Origin: Actinomadura harenae
GTDB lineage: Bacteria; Actinomycetota; Actinomycetes; Streptosporangiales; Streptosporangiaceae
DNA: 36,002 bases
NCBI RefSeq assembly: GCF_003696215.1
Contig: NZ_RFFG01000082.1
Location: 1-36,002 of the forward strand
Reading direction: 5' to 3'
The notes below the pieces were generated by a model that was not told the origin of the DNA, ran no database searches, and was given only the letters and a program-made list of their open reading frames with translations. This document shows positions 7,279-14,598 of this stretch, one piece after another. The position numbers and the translations under genes were made by a program. How positions within the stretch are numbered: the stretch's first letter is position 1; each line of letters begins with the position of its first letter.

Positions 7279-7767
7279 TCAAGACATCGGGGGGACCGTG
7301 ACGTAGACGCGCTCGAACCGGGACGGCTCCGCCTCGCTCGATCGGACGCGCAGGACCCGTGCCCCGGCGACGGCGGAGACCGCGTCGGCCACGAACCGCG
7401 CGTCGGCGTCGGCCGCGGCCACCAGATCGAGGCAGGCCAGGGTGCCGTTGCTCGGACGGGTGTACCAGATCGACGGCATCAGAAAGCCCCCGTCGTGGTA
7501 TTCGTCCCAGCCGGCGACCGTGACCATGGCAAAGAAGTCGCCCTCCCCCCGCTCGGCGGCCCGGACCGCCAACCGCGCCAGGCACTCCACCGCACGGCGG
7601 ACCAGCAGCGCGTTGCGCTCCGGCCAGGGCAGGCCCGAGAGGAACTCCAACTGCGCGTAGCGGGAGTAGAGAGGAACCTCGTCGAAGTCCTCGACCGGAC
7701 CGAAGAACCCGTCGAGATCGTCAAGCCCCTCACCGGCGAGCAGAGCGTCGAACCCGTCGTCGGACAT
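7279..7767 (-). CDS. Hypothetical protein
   Basis: A 162-residue acidic, soluble protein with no signal peptide or membrane segment. It contains aromatic stretches such as DEVPLYSRYAQLEFL, GWDEYHDGGF and SIWYTRPSNG, and ends with an Arg/Val strand-rich tail. I do not recognise the family. ATG 7767 is chosen because TGGAG stands eight bases upstream; the open frame extends to 7926 but that part has no coding look. The codon positions are GC-rich as expected, so it is probably a real gene. It is transcribed toward the methyltransferase gene. Confidence 0.6.
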   Translation of the reverse strand: MSDDGFDALLAGEGLDDLDGFFGPVEDFDEVPLYSRYAQLEFLSGLPWPERNALLVRRAVECLARLAVRAAERGEGDFFAMVTVAGWDEYHDGGFLMPSIWYTRPSNGTLACLDLVAAADADARFVADAVSAVAGARVLRVRSSEAEPSRFERVYVTVPPMS

Positions 7768-7954
7768 CGGGCACTCCACATCCCATCCCTGCGATCGCAA
7801 GCCAGTCCGGGTCTTCTGGCGAATTACGGGCCCGTCGCGAAACCTAACGTCCTGGTACAAGGCCGTCCCCAGCCCGTCGGTGAGCCCAACTAATGCTCTC
7901 TGAAAGACATACCGGCCCGGCGGCATCTCTGTCGCGCGGCGGTTGCGAGGTTAG

Positions 7955-8290
7955 CCACGGTTCATCCCCGTGCCGGAGACGATCCGGGGCGCATGCCCGT
8001 CGACCGACCCGTACCCGGCCCGATGCCGTCGCGGCCGAAAAGGCCCACCCGTCCTGCGGAAACGCGGCATCAAGGCGGTCATCCCGGAGAAGAAGGACCT
8101 GCCCCCTCACCGCAAGAAGAAGGGGTCCGGAGGCAGCAGGCCCTTCAGCCACGACAGGGACCTCTCCAAGGAGCGAAACATCGTCGAACGGTCGATCAGC
8201 CGACCGAAAGTCACCGTAGCCCGTCACGACGGGATCATTGCCAGGCCGCACCGTGCCGCCGTGTCCACCCTTGCCCCGTTTCACGTGCCG
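7955..8290 (+). pseudogene. Decayed IS5-family transposase fragment
   Basis: In one frame (about 8051-8285) the text RGIKAVIPEKKD, HRKKKGS and KERNIVERSI closely follows the C-terminal part of IS5-type DDE transposases (RGIKAVIPE..., then ...ERN.VER, which carries the catalytic Glu). Just upstream, in another frame (about 7960-8050), RPDAVAAEKAH resembles the preceding motif (RPD.V.ADKAYSS). At least one frameshift and a short deletion separate the two. After about 8200 the similarity fades. There is no start codon and I see no inverted repeats. This is the only content I can name between 7768 and 8403. Confidence 0.65.
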
Positions 8291-8403
8291 CCGCGTGCAT
8301 CCGCCACCACGCCCTACCGAAACCACCGAGCGACCATCGAGCGACCGTGGCGCCCCGCGCCCTGGGACTGTCAGGCTGGCCCACTGGCGACGCTGAGCGC
8401 CGT

Positions 8404-9243
8404 TCAGGTCAGCTCGGAGAGCAGCTCGGACGCGATGGCGGCCATGATGTCGGTGAGCGGCCCCTTCCGGCCGGTTCGGTTGAAGGCCCTGGCGACGTTG
8501 GCGCACTGCATGAGCCGCACCAGCCGCCCGGTCCGGGTGGACAGCAGTTCGTCGAACACCTCCAGCACCTTGGCGGCCAGGGATGGTACTTGGAGGGATG
8601 CGGTCCATAGGGTTGCGGCGTCGAGGGCGGCCGGGCCTCTGCCCCATGATTCCCAGTCGATGAGGGTGAGTGTTGGCCCGCAGACGTTTGCCCATCCCAG
8701 GTCGCCGTGGACGGTTGCCCAGTCGGTGATCGTGGTGTCGAGCTCGTTGCCGTACATCTCGGCGATCCGTCGGGACAGGTGTTCCTGGGTCATGCAGACC
8801 CGCTGGGTTTGGTACGTGGCCAGTGTCTTGGATGCGGCCTGCAGGTCCGTCCACCAGGTGTCTGGCAGGTCGGGGTCGGTGGTGATCGATCCGGTGCCCG
8901 AAACGGCGGGGTCGGTGACCCGCGTCATCTCGTCGGCTCGCCACACCACCTCCCGGTCGTGGTCGTGCCAGGTCGCGGCGGATCGCCACATTGGGCGTGG
9001 CACCTGGTCGAGGTTCAGCGCGGCTTCGAGCCCGGTGAGTGCTTCTGCGTTCACCTCCGCTGGGCGGTGCCAGGCCAGGCGGACCCAGGTGCCCGCGCCG
9101 GTGGGGAAGCCGGCGGTTCCGTTGAGGGCGCTGTAGTGTCCGGCGGCCCGGTCGAGGGTGAGGCCCAGCCGGGCTTCGGTGATGTCGAGGACGTCGTCGT
9201 GTGGCATCTTCGACAGGTCGAACAGGGTCGCTTGGAGGTTCAC
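8404..9243 (-). CDS. Aminoglycoside phosphotransferase (APH)-like kinase
   Basis: The 279-residue protein carries the APH/choline-kinase catalytic motif HGDLGWAN (His179, Asp181, Asn186) and the metal-binding LIDWES with Asp196. The N-terminal lobe is divergent. Family members phosphorylate hydroxyl groups of antibiotics, sugars or other small molecules with ATP; the substrate here is unknown. GTG 9243 overlaps the stop (TGA 9242-9240) of the broken aldo/keto reductase by 4 bases, so the two were once coupled. Its location beside the 7-deazaguanine operon suggests a tailoring or self-protection role, which is inference. Confidence 0.8.
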   Translation of the reverse strand: MNLQATLFDLSKMPHDDVLDITEARLGLTLDRAAGHYSALNGTAGFPTGAGTWVRLAWHRPAEVNAEALTGLEAALNLDQVPRPMWRSAATWHDHDREVVWRADEMTRVTDPAVSGTGSITTDPDLPDTWWTDLQAASKTLATYQTQRVCMTQEHLSRRIAEMYGNELDTTITDWATVHGDLGWANVCGPTLTLIDWESWGRGPAALDAATLWTASLQVPSLAAKVLEVFDELLSTRTGRLVRLMQCANVARAFNRTGRKGPLTDIMAAIASELLSELT

Positions 9244-9892
9244 GCCGTCACCGTAGCTTCCCGTTGCGTGAGCAGGGTTCGGTACGCGGCCACCCGCGCC
9301 GGGTCGATGTCGAGCCTGGCTGCAGCGACCAGCTGGGCGAGGTGGTCGCGCTGGTCGGTGCCAACGGCGACGGCCGCCAGGCGGGGCAGGTGGTAGGCGA
9401 CCGCGAACGCGGCCTGAAGCGGTGTCGTTGCTTGCCGCCCGGGGACGAAAGTGCGCGGTGCGGGCCATGGGACGGTGGCAGGGGCTCCGCCGAACGGGGC
9501 CATCCCCACCGGCCGGCGGCAGGGACGTCGAGGAGTTCGGCGAGGTGTTCGGCGGCGTCCAGCGCTGGTGGGGCGCAGGTGAGCCCGCATCTGGTCATCA
9601 GCGCATCCGGCGCTGGCACCTCGGCGAGATAAGGGATGAGTGCTCGATGTTCCACGAGGAGATGCCCCACTCGTTGGACAGCCCCGTTCTGACGGTGTCG
9701 GTGAGTGCGGTGACGGCGGCAGCTAGAACGTCGCGGCCGAGGGGCTCCGGCAGGCCGTCCAGGATCGTTCGGGTTTGTGCAGGACACCAAGTCCGGTGTC
9801 CGGCCGAGCTCGGTGGCGCTCTGCTCGATCGCCTCCCGGAGCCGGACCGGGTCGCGAGGCTGTGACCGTCGGGGAAGATTTCTCGGAGGCAT
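9240..9892 (-). pseudogene. Aldo/keto reductase, 5'-truncated and frameshifted
   Basis: Pieces of one aldo/keto reductase lie in order on the minus strand but in changing frames. They are LREAIEQSATELGRTPDLV (about 9840-9785), LHKPERS (about 9780), a piece with GLSNEWGISSWN (ending about 9650), EVPAPDALMTRCGL (about 9620-9580), and finally GMAPFGG to the C-terminus with AAYRTLLTQRE, ending at 9240. At least three frame changes are needed. The first third of the family, with the catalytic Tyr and NADPH-binding start, is missing. The 5' edge abuts the HAD gene head to head (ATG-like codons overlap at 9890-9894). Sequencing error cannot explain the truncation. Confidence 0.75.
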
Positions 9893-9893
9893 G

Positions 9894-10346
9894 ATGCCCA
9901 CACAACAGATCACATCGATCAAGGCGATCGCGTTCGACTGCGCCAGCACCATCTCGGAGTCGAGGATCTATCGGGTCATCGGGCAGAAGCGGGTCGATCC
10001 GGCTGTGGTCGAGCCCCTGCGCCGACTTCACGCGATGGGAATCCGTCTGGTCCTGGCGAGTAACACGTTGCCGCACGAGACCAGGTGGCCTGCGTTGCAG
10101 CTCGCAGGGCTTGACGGGTTGTTCACCGCCGCACTTTTGTCGGATCCGTTGGGGATCGCCAAGCCCGATCCGCTCTTCTACCGCCTCACGGTCACCGCGG
10201 CGCAGTGCGAGCCCGGCGAGTTGCTGTTCGTGGGCGACAACTTTGATGACGACGTGTCCGGGCCGATCGCGCACGGTATGCGCGCGGCCCTGGTCCGTCC
10301 CGACGGCATCCACGACGGCGAGCTGCTCCCCGACGGGCCCGGCTGA
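9894..10346 (+). CDS. HAD-superfamily hydrolase with phosphonatase-like motif I
   Basis: A 150-residue HAD-fold protein. Motif I is FDCAST (Asp15, Ala17), motif II LASNT, motif III includes the Lys of AKPDPLFY, and motif IV is VGDNFDDD. In most HAD phosphatases motif I is DxDxT, and the second Asp is the acid/base. Here it is Ala, as in phosphonoacetaldehyde hydrolase (DxAGT). The cap domain is minimal, so phosphonatase activity is unlikely. GGAGG at 9885-9889 favours ATG 9894 over ATG 9891. It is head to head with the aldo/keto reductase remnant. The substrate is unknown; a nucleotide or sugar phosphate is possible given the neighbours. Confidence 0.8.
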   Translation: MPTQQITSIKAIAFDCASTISESRIYRVIGQKRVDPAVVEPLRRLHAMGIRLVLASNTLPHETRWPALQLAGLDGLFTAALLSDPLGIAKPDPLFYRLTVTAAQCEPGELLFVGDNFDDDVSGPIAHGMRAALVRPDGIHDGELLPDGPG

Positions 10347-10388
10347 TCCGGCACGTGTCCGAACTCCCCGGCCTCATCATCACCCCCC

Positions 10389-10421
10389 GCCGCCGACGGT
10401 GGCGGCCCTGTGGTCAGGGCC
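10389..10421 (+). terminator. Double hairpin after the HAD gene
   Basis: GCCGCC/GGCGGC (10389-10406, six-base loop) is followed by and overlaps a perfect 7-bp stem GGCCCTG/CAGGGCC with a TGGT loop (10404-10421). The two may be alternative structures. The location 40 bases after the HAD stop fits termination. Confidence 0.55.
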
Positions 10422-10549
10422 TCATGGACCTGAGACTGCCCGCTACGCAGTTCAGCGGCGTGCGGATGTGCATGCCGTGTTGAAATCGCGGCCGCTGTGG
10501 GTGAGGGTCGAGTCGGTAGCCAGCAGGAACGTCCAGAGGAGTGTGCGGC

Positions 10550-11341
10550 ATGGTCGATTTCGTGGGCGGCGACCCGAACTCTGCGCAGCTGGAGTGCCCG
10601 GCGGTGTGGAGAGACGATGAGACGCGCGGGTTCTACCTGCAGGGGAAACTCGTCACCGACCCGGAGGTGATGGCGCGGCTGGCGCAGGATGTGCCGCGCG
10701 GGGTTGACGAGGCGGTGGTGTGGCAGCCTGACCGGCTCGCGTCGGCGCTGCGTGACGCAGCGACCGGCGAGTACGAGAAGGGGCGCACGGGGCATGGGAA
10801 GAAGGCGTTGGAGACGCTGATCCGGGAGGCGCGGCATTCGGTCGTACATCTGGAGCAGCGCGACGAGTACAGCGCCGAGCCGGAGTATCTGGGGTGGCTG
10901 GAGGCGGGCAAGCGGACTGACTTGCGCGCGATGGGCGCCTACATGGCCCCGTGGAAGGAGTTCGTCGGTGAGGTCACCGCCAAGGGCGTGGTGATGCGCC
11001 GTGCCCGGATCGTGTCTGAGCCGCTCAGCGATTACATCGAGTGGGAGCATGCGTTGACGGAATTCAACGTGGAGGCCGGTGAGCAGGTCCGCTGGCTGTC
11101 GCGGCGCGACGCCTACGACCTGCTGACTCCTACAGCCGACTTCTACGTGATCGACTCGCAGTTGGTGGCGTTCAACTTCAATGCCGGGGACGGCACCTCC
11201 CTGCGCGAGTACGAGTACGTGTCGGATCCGGTGCGGGTCGGGCCTGTGGTCGCGTCGTTCGAGCAGGTGTGGAACCGGGCCGTCGACCACGCTGACTACA
11301 AGCCCGCGCGCAGAGGTCTGCTCTCGCCGGATGCGACCTAG
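10550..11341 (+). CDS. DUF6879-family protein with N-terminal extra domain
   Basis: A soluble 263-residue protein. From about residue 95 it matches the DUF6879 type that commonly accompanies XRE/DUF5753 regulators in actinomycetes (WKEFVGEV, RRARIVSEPLSDYI, WLSRRDAYDLL, DFYVIDSQLV). Residues 1-70 look like a separate small domain (GFYLQGKLVTDPEVM, then VVWQPDRLASAL), giving a fusion. ATG 10550 has AGAGGAG eight bases upstream. It is convergent with the XRE regulator gene at 11394-12284, which is likely its functional partner. The molecular role of DUF6879 is not known. Confidence 0.75.
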   Translation: MVDFVGGDPNSAQLECPAVWRDDETRGFYLQGKLVTDPEVMARLAQDVPRGVDEAVVWQPDRLASALRDAATGEYEKGRTGHGKKALETLIREARHSVVHLEQRDEYSAEPEYLGWLEAGKRTDLRAMGAYMAPWKEFVGEVTAKGVVMRRARIVSEPLSDYIEWEHALTEFNVEAGEQVRWLSRRDAYDLLTPTADFYVIDSQLVAFNFNAGDGTSLREYEYVSDPVRVGPVVASFEQVWNRAVDHADYKPARRGLLSPDAT

Positions 11342-11393
11342 GCTCGGGGCGTGCCACGGGCCCAACCATGGACCAGGCTTCGGGGTGTGGTGA

Positions 11394-12284
11394 TCAACGG
11401 TCATGCTCGTCCAGGGCATCGAGTGCATCCAGGGCGGTTTGGATCAGTGCGACGGCACCGTCACCGACCCTGGCGAGCGCCGTGAACCGCTCCCACGCCT
11501 GCACGTAGGAGGCCACCTCCTCTCGCCGGGTCACCGTAAGGTTCCCGCTGACCAGCTCGACGGTGACGAGATGGTCGCCTGTGATCAGGAACGACTCGTC
11601 CGGCCACACCCCGAACCCGGCGACGGTGCGTTCACGCGCCCAGGGAATGATGCCGAGACTCACCGACGGCATCCCGATCACCCGGAGCAGGTGCTGCAGC
11701 TGCTCACGATGCACCTGGCGGGGGCAGGTGCGGTGCCAGATGGCTTCCTGCTCCAGGACGAACGCGAACCGGCAAGGGCCGTGCAACGCGTGTTTGCGGG
11801 CCATGCGCGCCTCCACGGCCGCGGTGACGTCGTCCAGCTCCATCTGGAATTCGTGCCTGATCGACCTCAGCGCCCACCCGCAGTACGCGGGTGTCTGCAG
11901 GAGGCCGGGAATGCCCTTGGAGGCGTAGAACCGCATCTGCCGGGCCTCGGCGTACAGGTCGCGGGTTTCCTCCTGCAAGCGGCGCAGGCCACCGCGCGCA
12001 AGCTGCTGGTTGGCCACCCACATACGAACGACGTGGGCTTGTTCGGCCAGCAGCTCCTCGGTGGTGTCGGGAGACGCCCCGCAGATCCGGCACCATAACC
12101 GGACATGGTCGGCGGTGATGGTGCGCTGGCCTCGCTCGATCAAGCTGACCTGGGTGGAGTTGCTCCATCCAGCCTGCTCGGCGAACTGGACGCCGTTGAT
12201 ATGCGCGCGGGTGCGGAGGTCGCGGAGCCGGTCGGCGAGGCGCTGCCGCGCGGCCTGCGCCGACGATGACGGTGAGGCAGGCAT
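11394..12284 (-). CDS. XRE-family regulator with DUF5753 domain
   Basis: The 296-residue protein has an N-terminal helix-turn-helix (about residues 13-70; GVQFAEQAGWSNSTQVSLIE) and a DUF5753 ligand/effector domain from about 110 (IPGLLQTPAYCGWAL, VLEQEAIWH, GIIPWARE). This is the usual actinomycete architecture. ATG 12284 is chosen because the protein then begins just before the helix-turn-helix; the longer frame to 12479 crosses the operator repeats. It is divergent from the queD operon, with a 19-bp imperfect inverted repeat between, and is probably its regulator and its own. Confidence 0.88.
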   Translation of the reverse strand: MPASPSSSAQAARQRLADRLRDLRTRAHINGVQFAEQAGWSNSTQVSLIERGQRTITADHVRLWCRICGASPDTTEELLAEQAHVVRMWVANQQLARGGLRRLQEETRDLYAEARQMRFYASKGIPGLLQTPAYCGWALRSIRHEFQMELDDVTAAVEARMARKHALHGPCRFAFVLEQEAIWHRTCPRQVHREQLQHLLRVIGMPSVSLGIIPWARERTVAGFGVWPDESFLITGDHLVTVELVSGNLTVTRREEVASYVQAWERFTALARVGDGAVALIQTALDALDALDEHDR

Positions 12285-12328
12285 GCTAGTGCTGATCCTG
12301 ACGCATGAGACAGCGACCGATGCGGGTG

Positions 12329-12381
12329 TTCTACAGGCTTCTACACCCCGTACGCGCGGCGAGGTGTAAAAGCCGGTAAAA
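12329..12381. promoter_or_regulatory. Operator-like long inverted repeat in the divergent promoter
   Basis: The 19 bases TTCTACAGGCTTCTACACC (12329-12347) pair with the reverse complement of 12363-12381 at 16 of 19 positions, around a 15-base spacer. Each arm contains two copies of a TTYTACA-like unit ten bases apart, so four half sites are present. The repeat begins 45 bases from the XRE start on one side and ends 75 bases before GTG 12456 on the other. This is the expected position for control of both units. Confidence 0.7.
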
Positions 12382-12810
12382 ACCGTAGTCGTGCAGGTCA
12401 CCCCGGCGCCACTGTCGAGAGGCATCCAACCTACCCGTGATCTGGGAGGCGACCGGTGGCCTTCGACCCCCCGCTCCACCGACCTGCCCGACCGGGCCGC
12501 CGCCGCGGGACCCGCCCGAGGAGGGCACCACCACCAGCGGCGTCGGTCGCACGTTGGAGGCCCTCGCCGACAAGCTGCGGCCGAGCGGCCACTTGGGCGC
12601 TGGTCAGCTGTCGGAAAACGTCAGGGCTGATGGGGCGAGCTTTCTGCGGTCTTGGGGAGAGCCCATCGCGCCCGTCGCCATCGGACGTCGCGGCGGCGGA
12701 GATCGCCCGGGGTCCTCACACCGGAAGGCACATGACGAGGCATGCCCATGCTCTGCGCGACGCCCCGCCCCTGTTGTCGGGCGTTGCCGCCGACTGGTCT
12801 GGAGATCGTG
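12382..12810 (+). other. Leader region of the queD operon with a possible broken small ORF
   Basis: GGGAGG followed after six bases by GTG 12456 makes a good translation start (reading MAFDPP...). The frame soon turns arginine-rich, while in the frame of 12437-12811 a well-formed stretch follows (GVGRTLEALADKL, LGAGQLSENVRADGASFL, about 12540-12640). A frame change near the C-run at 12469-12474 would join them. It could be a small first gene of the operon, broken or misread, or simply a leader. I see no recognised riboswitch. Confidence 0.3.
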
Positions 12811-13200
12811 ATGTTCGAGATCACCAAAGAGTTCCGTTTCGAGGGTGGGCACTGGCTCAACGGGCTGCCGGAAGGGCACAAGTGCGCCCGACCCCATGGC
12901 CACTCTTACCGGGTCCGAGTCATGCTCGCATCGCCGGAGTTGGACGCCGCCGGCTTCGTCGTCGACTTCGGTGACCTCGCCCCGGTCGGAACGATGTTGA
13001 AGGCCAGGCTGGACCATCAGACGGTCAACGACGTGCTGGACCAGCCGTCCAGCGAACTCCTCGCCCAGTGGATCTTCCAGCAGTGTCAGGAGGTGCTGCC
13101 GCCCGCCGTCGCCGCTCTGGTCACGCAGGTGGCGGTGAGCGAAACTGCCAGCACGTGGGTGCGCTACCGCAGACAGCACCACCCCGACGGGAGCCTGTGA
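12811..13200 (+). CDS. queD: 6-carboxytetrahydropterin synthase
   Basis: QueD converts 7,8-dihydroneopterin triphosphate to 6-carboxy-5,6,7,8-tetrahydropterin, the second step to 7-deazaguanines. The 129-residue protein has zinc ligands His14 (GGHW) and His29/His31 (PHGHSY), and the catalytic Cys25 in EGHKC, almost identical to the E. coli QueD segment EGHKC..LHGH. The later LDHQTVND and SET motifs also fit. ATG 12811 has GGAG six bases upstream. Its TGA shares a base with the queE ATG (TGATG), so the two are coupled. A QueD directly followed by QueE, rather than a PTPS of folate salvage, supports this function. Confidence 0.93.
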   Translation: MFEITKEFRFEGGHWLNGLPEGHKCARPHGHSYRVRVMLASPELDAAGFVVDFGDLAPVGTMLKARLDHQTVNDVLDQPSSELLAQWIFQQCQEVLPPAVAALVTQVAVSETASTWVRYRRQHHPDGSL

Positions 13201-14111
13201 TGAGTTCCCTCCGCGTCCCTGCGAGCGTCCCCGCAGGCCCGCCCCCGCAACCACAACCGCCCTCCTCGGGGCGAGCCTCGGACCGGGCCCCGGTATCGGT
13301 GACGGAGCGGTCCATACCGCGGCCGCTCCCTCACCTCGATCCGGCCTCCGCACCGGCCCCGACAACGGGGCGTGTGCCGGGCCGCGAGCCGGTCCCGGCG
13401 GCGCGTTCAGGATGGCCGTACGACATGGACACGCTGCTGGTGTCGGAGATCTTCGGCCCCACCTGCCAGGGCGAGGGCGCTTCCCTGGGCCAGTGCGCGG
13501 TATTCGTGCGGCTGGGCCTGTGCAACCTGTCCTGCGCCTGGTGCGACACCCCCTACACCTGGGACCGGGCCCACTACGACCTGCGACACCAGCCCGCCCC
13601 CATCTCGCGCGAGGTGGTCTGGGCGCGGATCCGGGCGATCCCCGCGCCGCTGGTGGTGATCACCGGCGGGGAGCCGCTGATCCAGCAGCGGCGGTTGACG
13701 TGGCTGATCGACCGGTGCAGCGCCGCTGGCCGAATGGTGGAGATCGAAACCAACGCGACGCTCGTTCCGAGTCTGCCGATGCTGCAGTGCCGCGCGCGGT
13801 TCAACGCGTCGGTGAAGCTCGCCAGCTCCGGCGTCCCGGCCGCGCGCCGCATCCGGCCCGAGGCGATCCGCGCGCTGGCCAAGGCACGGACCTGCTGGAA
13901 GTTCGTTGTCAACGACCTTGCGGATCTTGAGGAGATCGCCGATCTCGAGAACCGGTTCGGGCTGGCGCCGATCTGGGTGATGCCCGAAGGCACCGACGCC
14001 ACCACGATCCTGCGCCGGCTGCACGAGTTCGCCGATCCGGTGCTGGCCCGCGGCTGGAACCTCACCCCTCGCCTGCACGTGCTGCTGTGGGGTGATGAAC
14101 GTGGCCGGTGA
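13200..14111 (+). CDS. queE: 7-carboxy-7-deazaguanine synthase (radical SAM)
   Basis: QueE contracts 6-carboxytetrahydropterin to 7-carboxy-7-deazaguanine (CDG) using an iron-sulfur cluster and SAM. The core shows SEIFGPTCQGEG, the cluster motif CNLSCAWCDT (Cys108, Cys112, Cys115), the VITGGEPL segment and IETNAT. The protein has 303 residues when started at ATG 13200, coupled to the queD stop. Residues 1-75 are then a Pro/Ala/Arg-rich extension not found in typical QueE. An internal ATG at 13425 (MDTLLVSEIFG) would give an ordinary 228-residue enzyme. The end overlaps the phosphoribosyltransferase gene by 17 bases. Confidence 0.92.
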   Translation: MSSLRVPASVPAGPPPQPQPPSSGRASDRAPVSVTERSIPRPLPHLDPASAPAPTTGRVPGREPVPAARSGWPYDMDTLLVSEIFGPTCQGEGASLGQCAVFVRLGLCNLSCAWCDTPYTWDRAHYDLRHQPAPISREVVWARIRAIPAPLVVITGGEPLIQQRRLTWLIDRCSAAGRMVEIETNATLVPSLPMLQCRARFNASVKLASSGVPAARRIRPEAIRALAKARTCWKFVVNDLADLEEIADLENRFGLAPIWVMPEGTDATTILRRLHEFADPVLARGWNLTPRLHVLLWGDERGR

Positions 14112-14598
14112 GGTCCGTACGGTCCACCAGTTGACGTGGGGCGACATCCAACAGCACGTGGCGTCGGTGACGGCCGCCATCACCCGCGACGGGTCCCCGG
14201 AGGCGATCGTCGCGATCGCGCGCGGCGGGCTGATCCCGGCCGTGCTGCTCGCCCACCGCTTCGGCTGCCGTGACCTGCGCACCCTCAACTTCACCCACAC
14301 CACCACCGACGCCGTCCACGCAGACAAGACCACAAGCCCGGTCCTCACGGGTGTCCTCGCAGTGGACGGCCTGGCCGGACGGGACGTGCTGCTGGTCGAC
14401 GACATAGCCGGGTCCGGAGACACCCTCGCCGCCGCCCGTCACCTGCTCAGTCACACCGCTGCCGCTCGACGGCTCCGCACGGTCGTGCTGGTCGTCAACA
14501 CCGCTAACTGGACGCGCCATCAGCAAGCCCCGACCTACGTGGGGCACCGTGTCGAAGGATGGGTGACTTTCCCATGGGAACAACCGACCAGTACGTGA
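14095..14598 (+). CDS. Type I phosphoribosyltransferase
   Basis: A 167-residue type I PRTase with the PRPP-binding loop LLVDDIAGSGDT (Asp102-Asp103) and the earlier AIVAIARGGLIP segment, as in Gpt/hypoxanthine-type enzymes. It would join a base to ribose 5-phosphate from PRPP. In this operon the obvious base is the CDG made by QueD/QueE; nucleoside antibiotic clusters for toyocamycin and tubercidin likewise contain a PRTase acting on a deazapurine base. ATG 14095 (or the GTG just before it) lies inside the 3' end of queE, and the stop overlaps the methyltransferase gene. The base specificity is inferred. Confidence 0.88.
   Translation: MNVAGEVRTVHQLTWGDIQQHVASVTAAITRDGSPEAIVAIARGGLIPAVLLAHRFGCRDLRTLNFTHTTTDAVHADKTTSPVLTGVLAVDGLAGRDVLLVDDIAGSGDTLAAARHLLSHTAAARRLRTVVLVVNTANWTRHQQAPTYVGHRVEGWVTFPWEQPTST

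Noticed and set aside
10178..11428. Long minus-strand frame opposite the DUF6879 gene
   Set aside because: It is a histidine/arginine-rich shadow; the plus-strand protein has a good start and family match.
12604..13365. Minus-strand frame opposite queD
   Set aside because: It is a shadow with no motifs, while queD is unambiguous.
12811..14111. A queuosine or dpd-type DNA 7-deazaguanine modification island
   Set aside because: No Tgt/DpdA-like transglycosylase, QueC, QueF or Dpd helicase genes are seen in the window.
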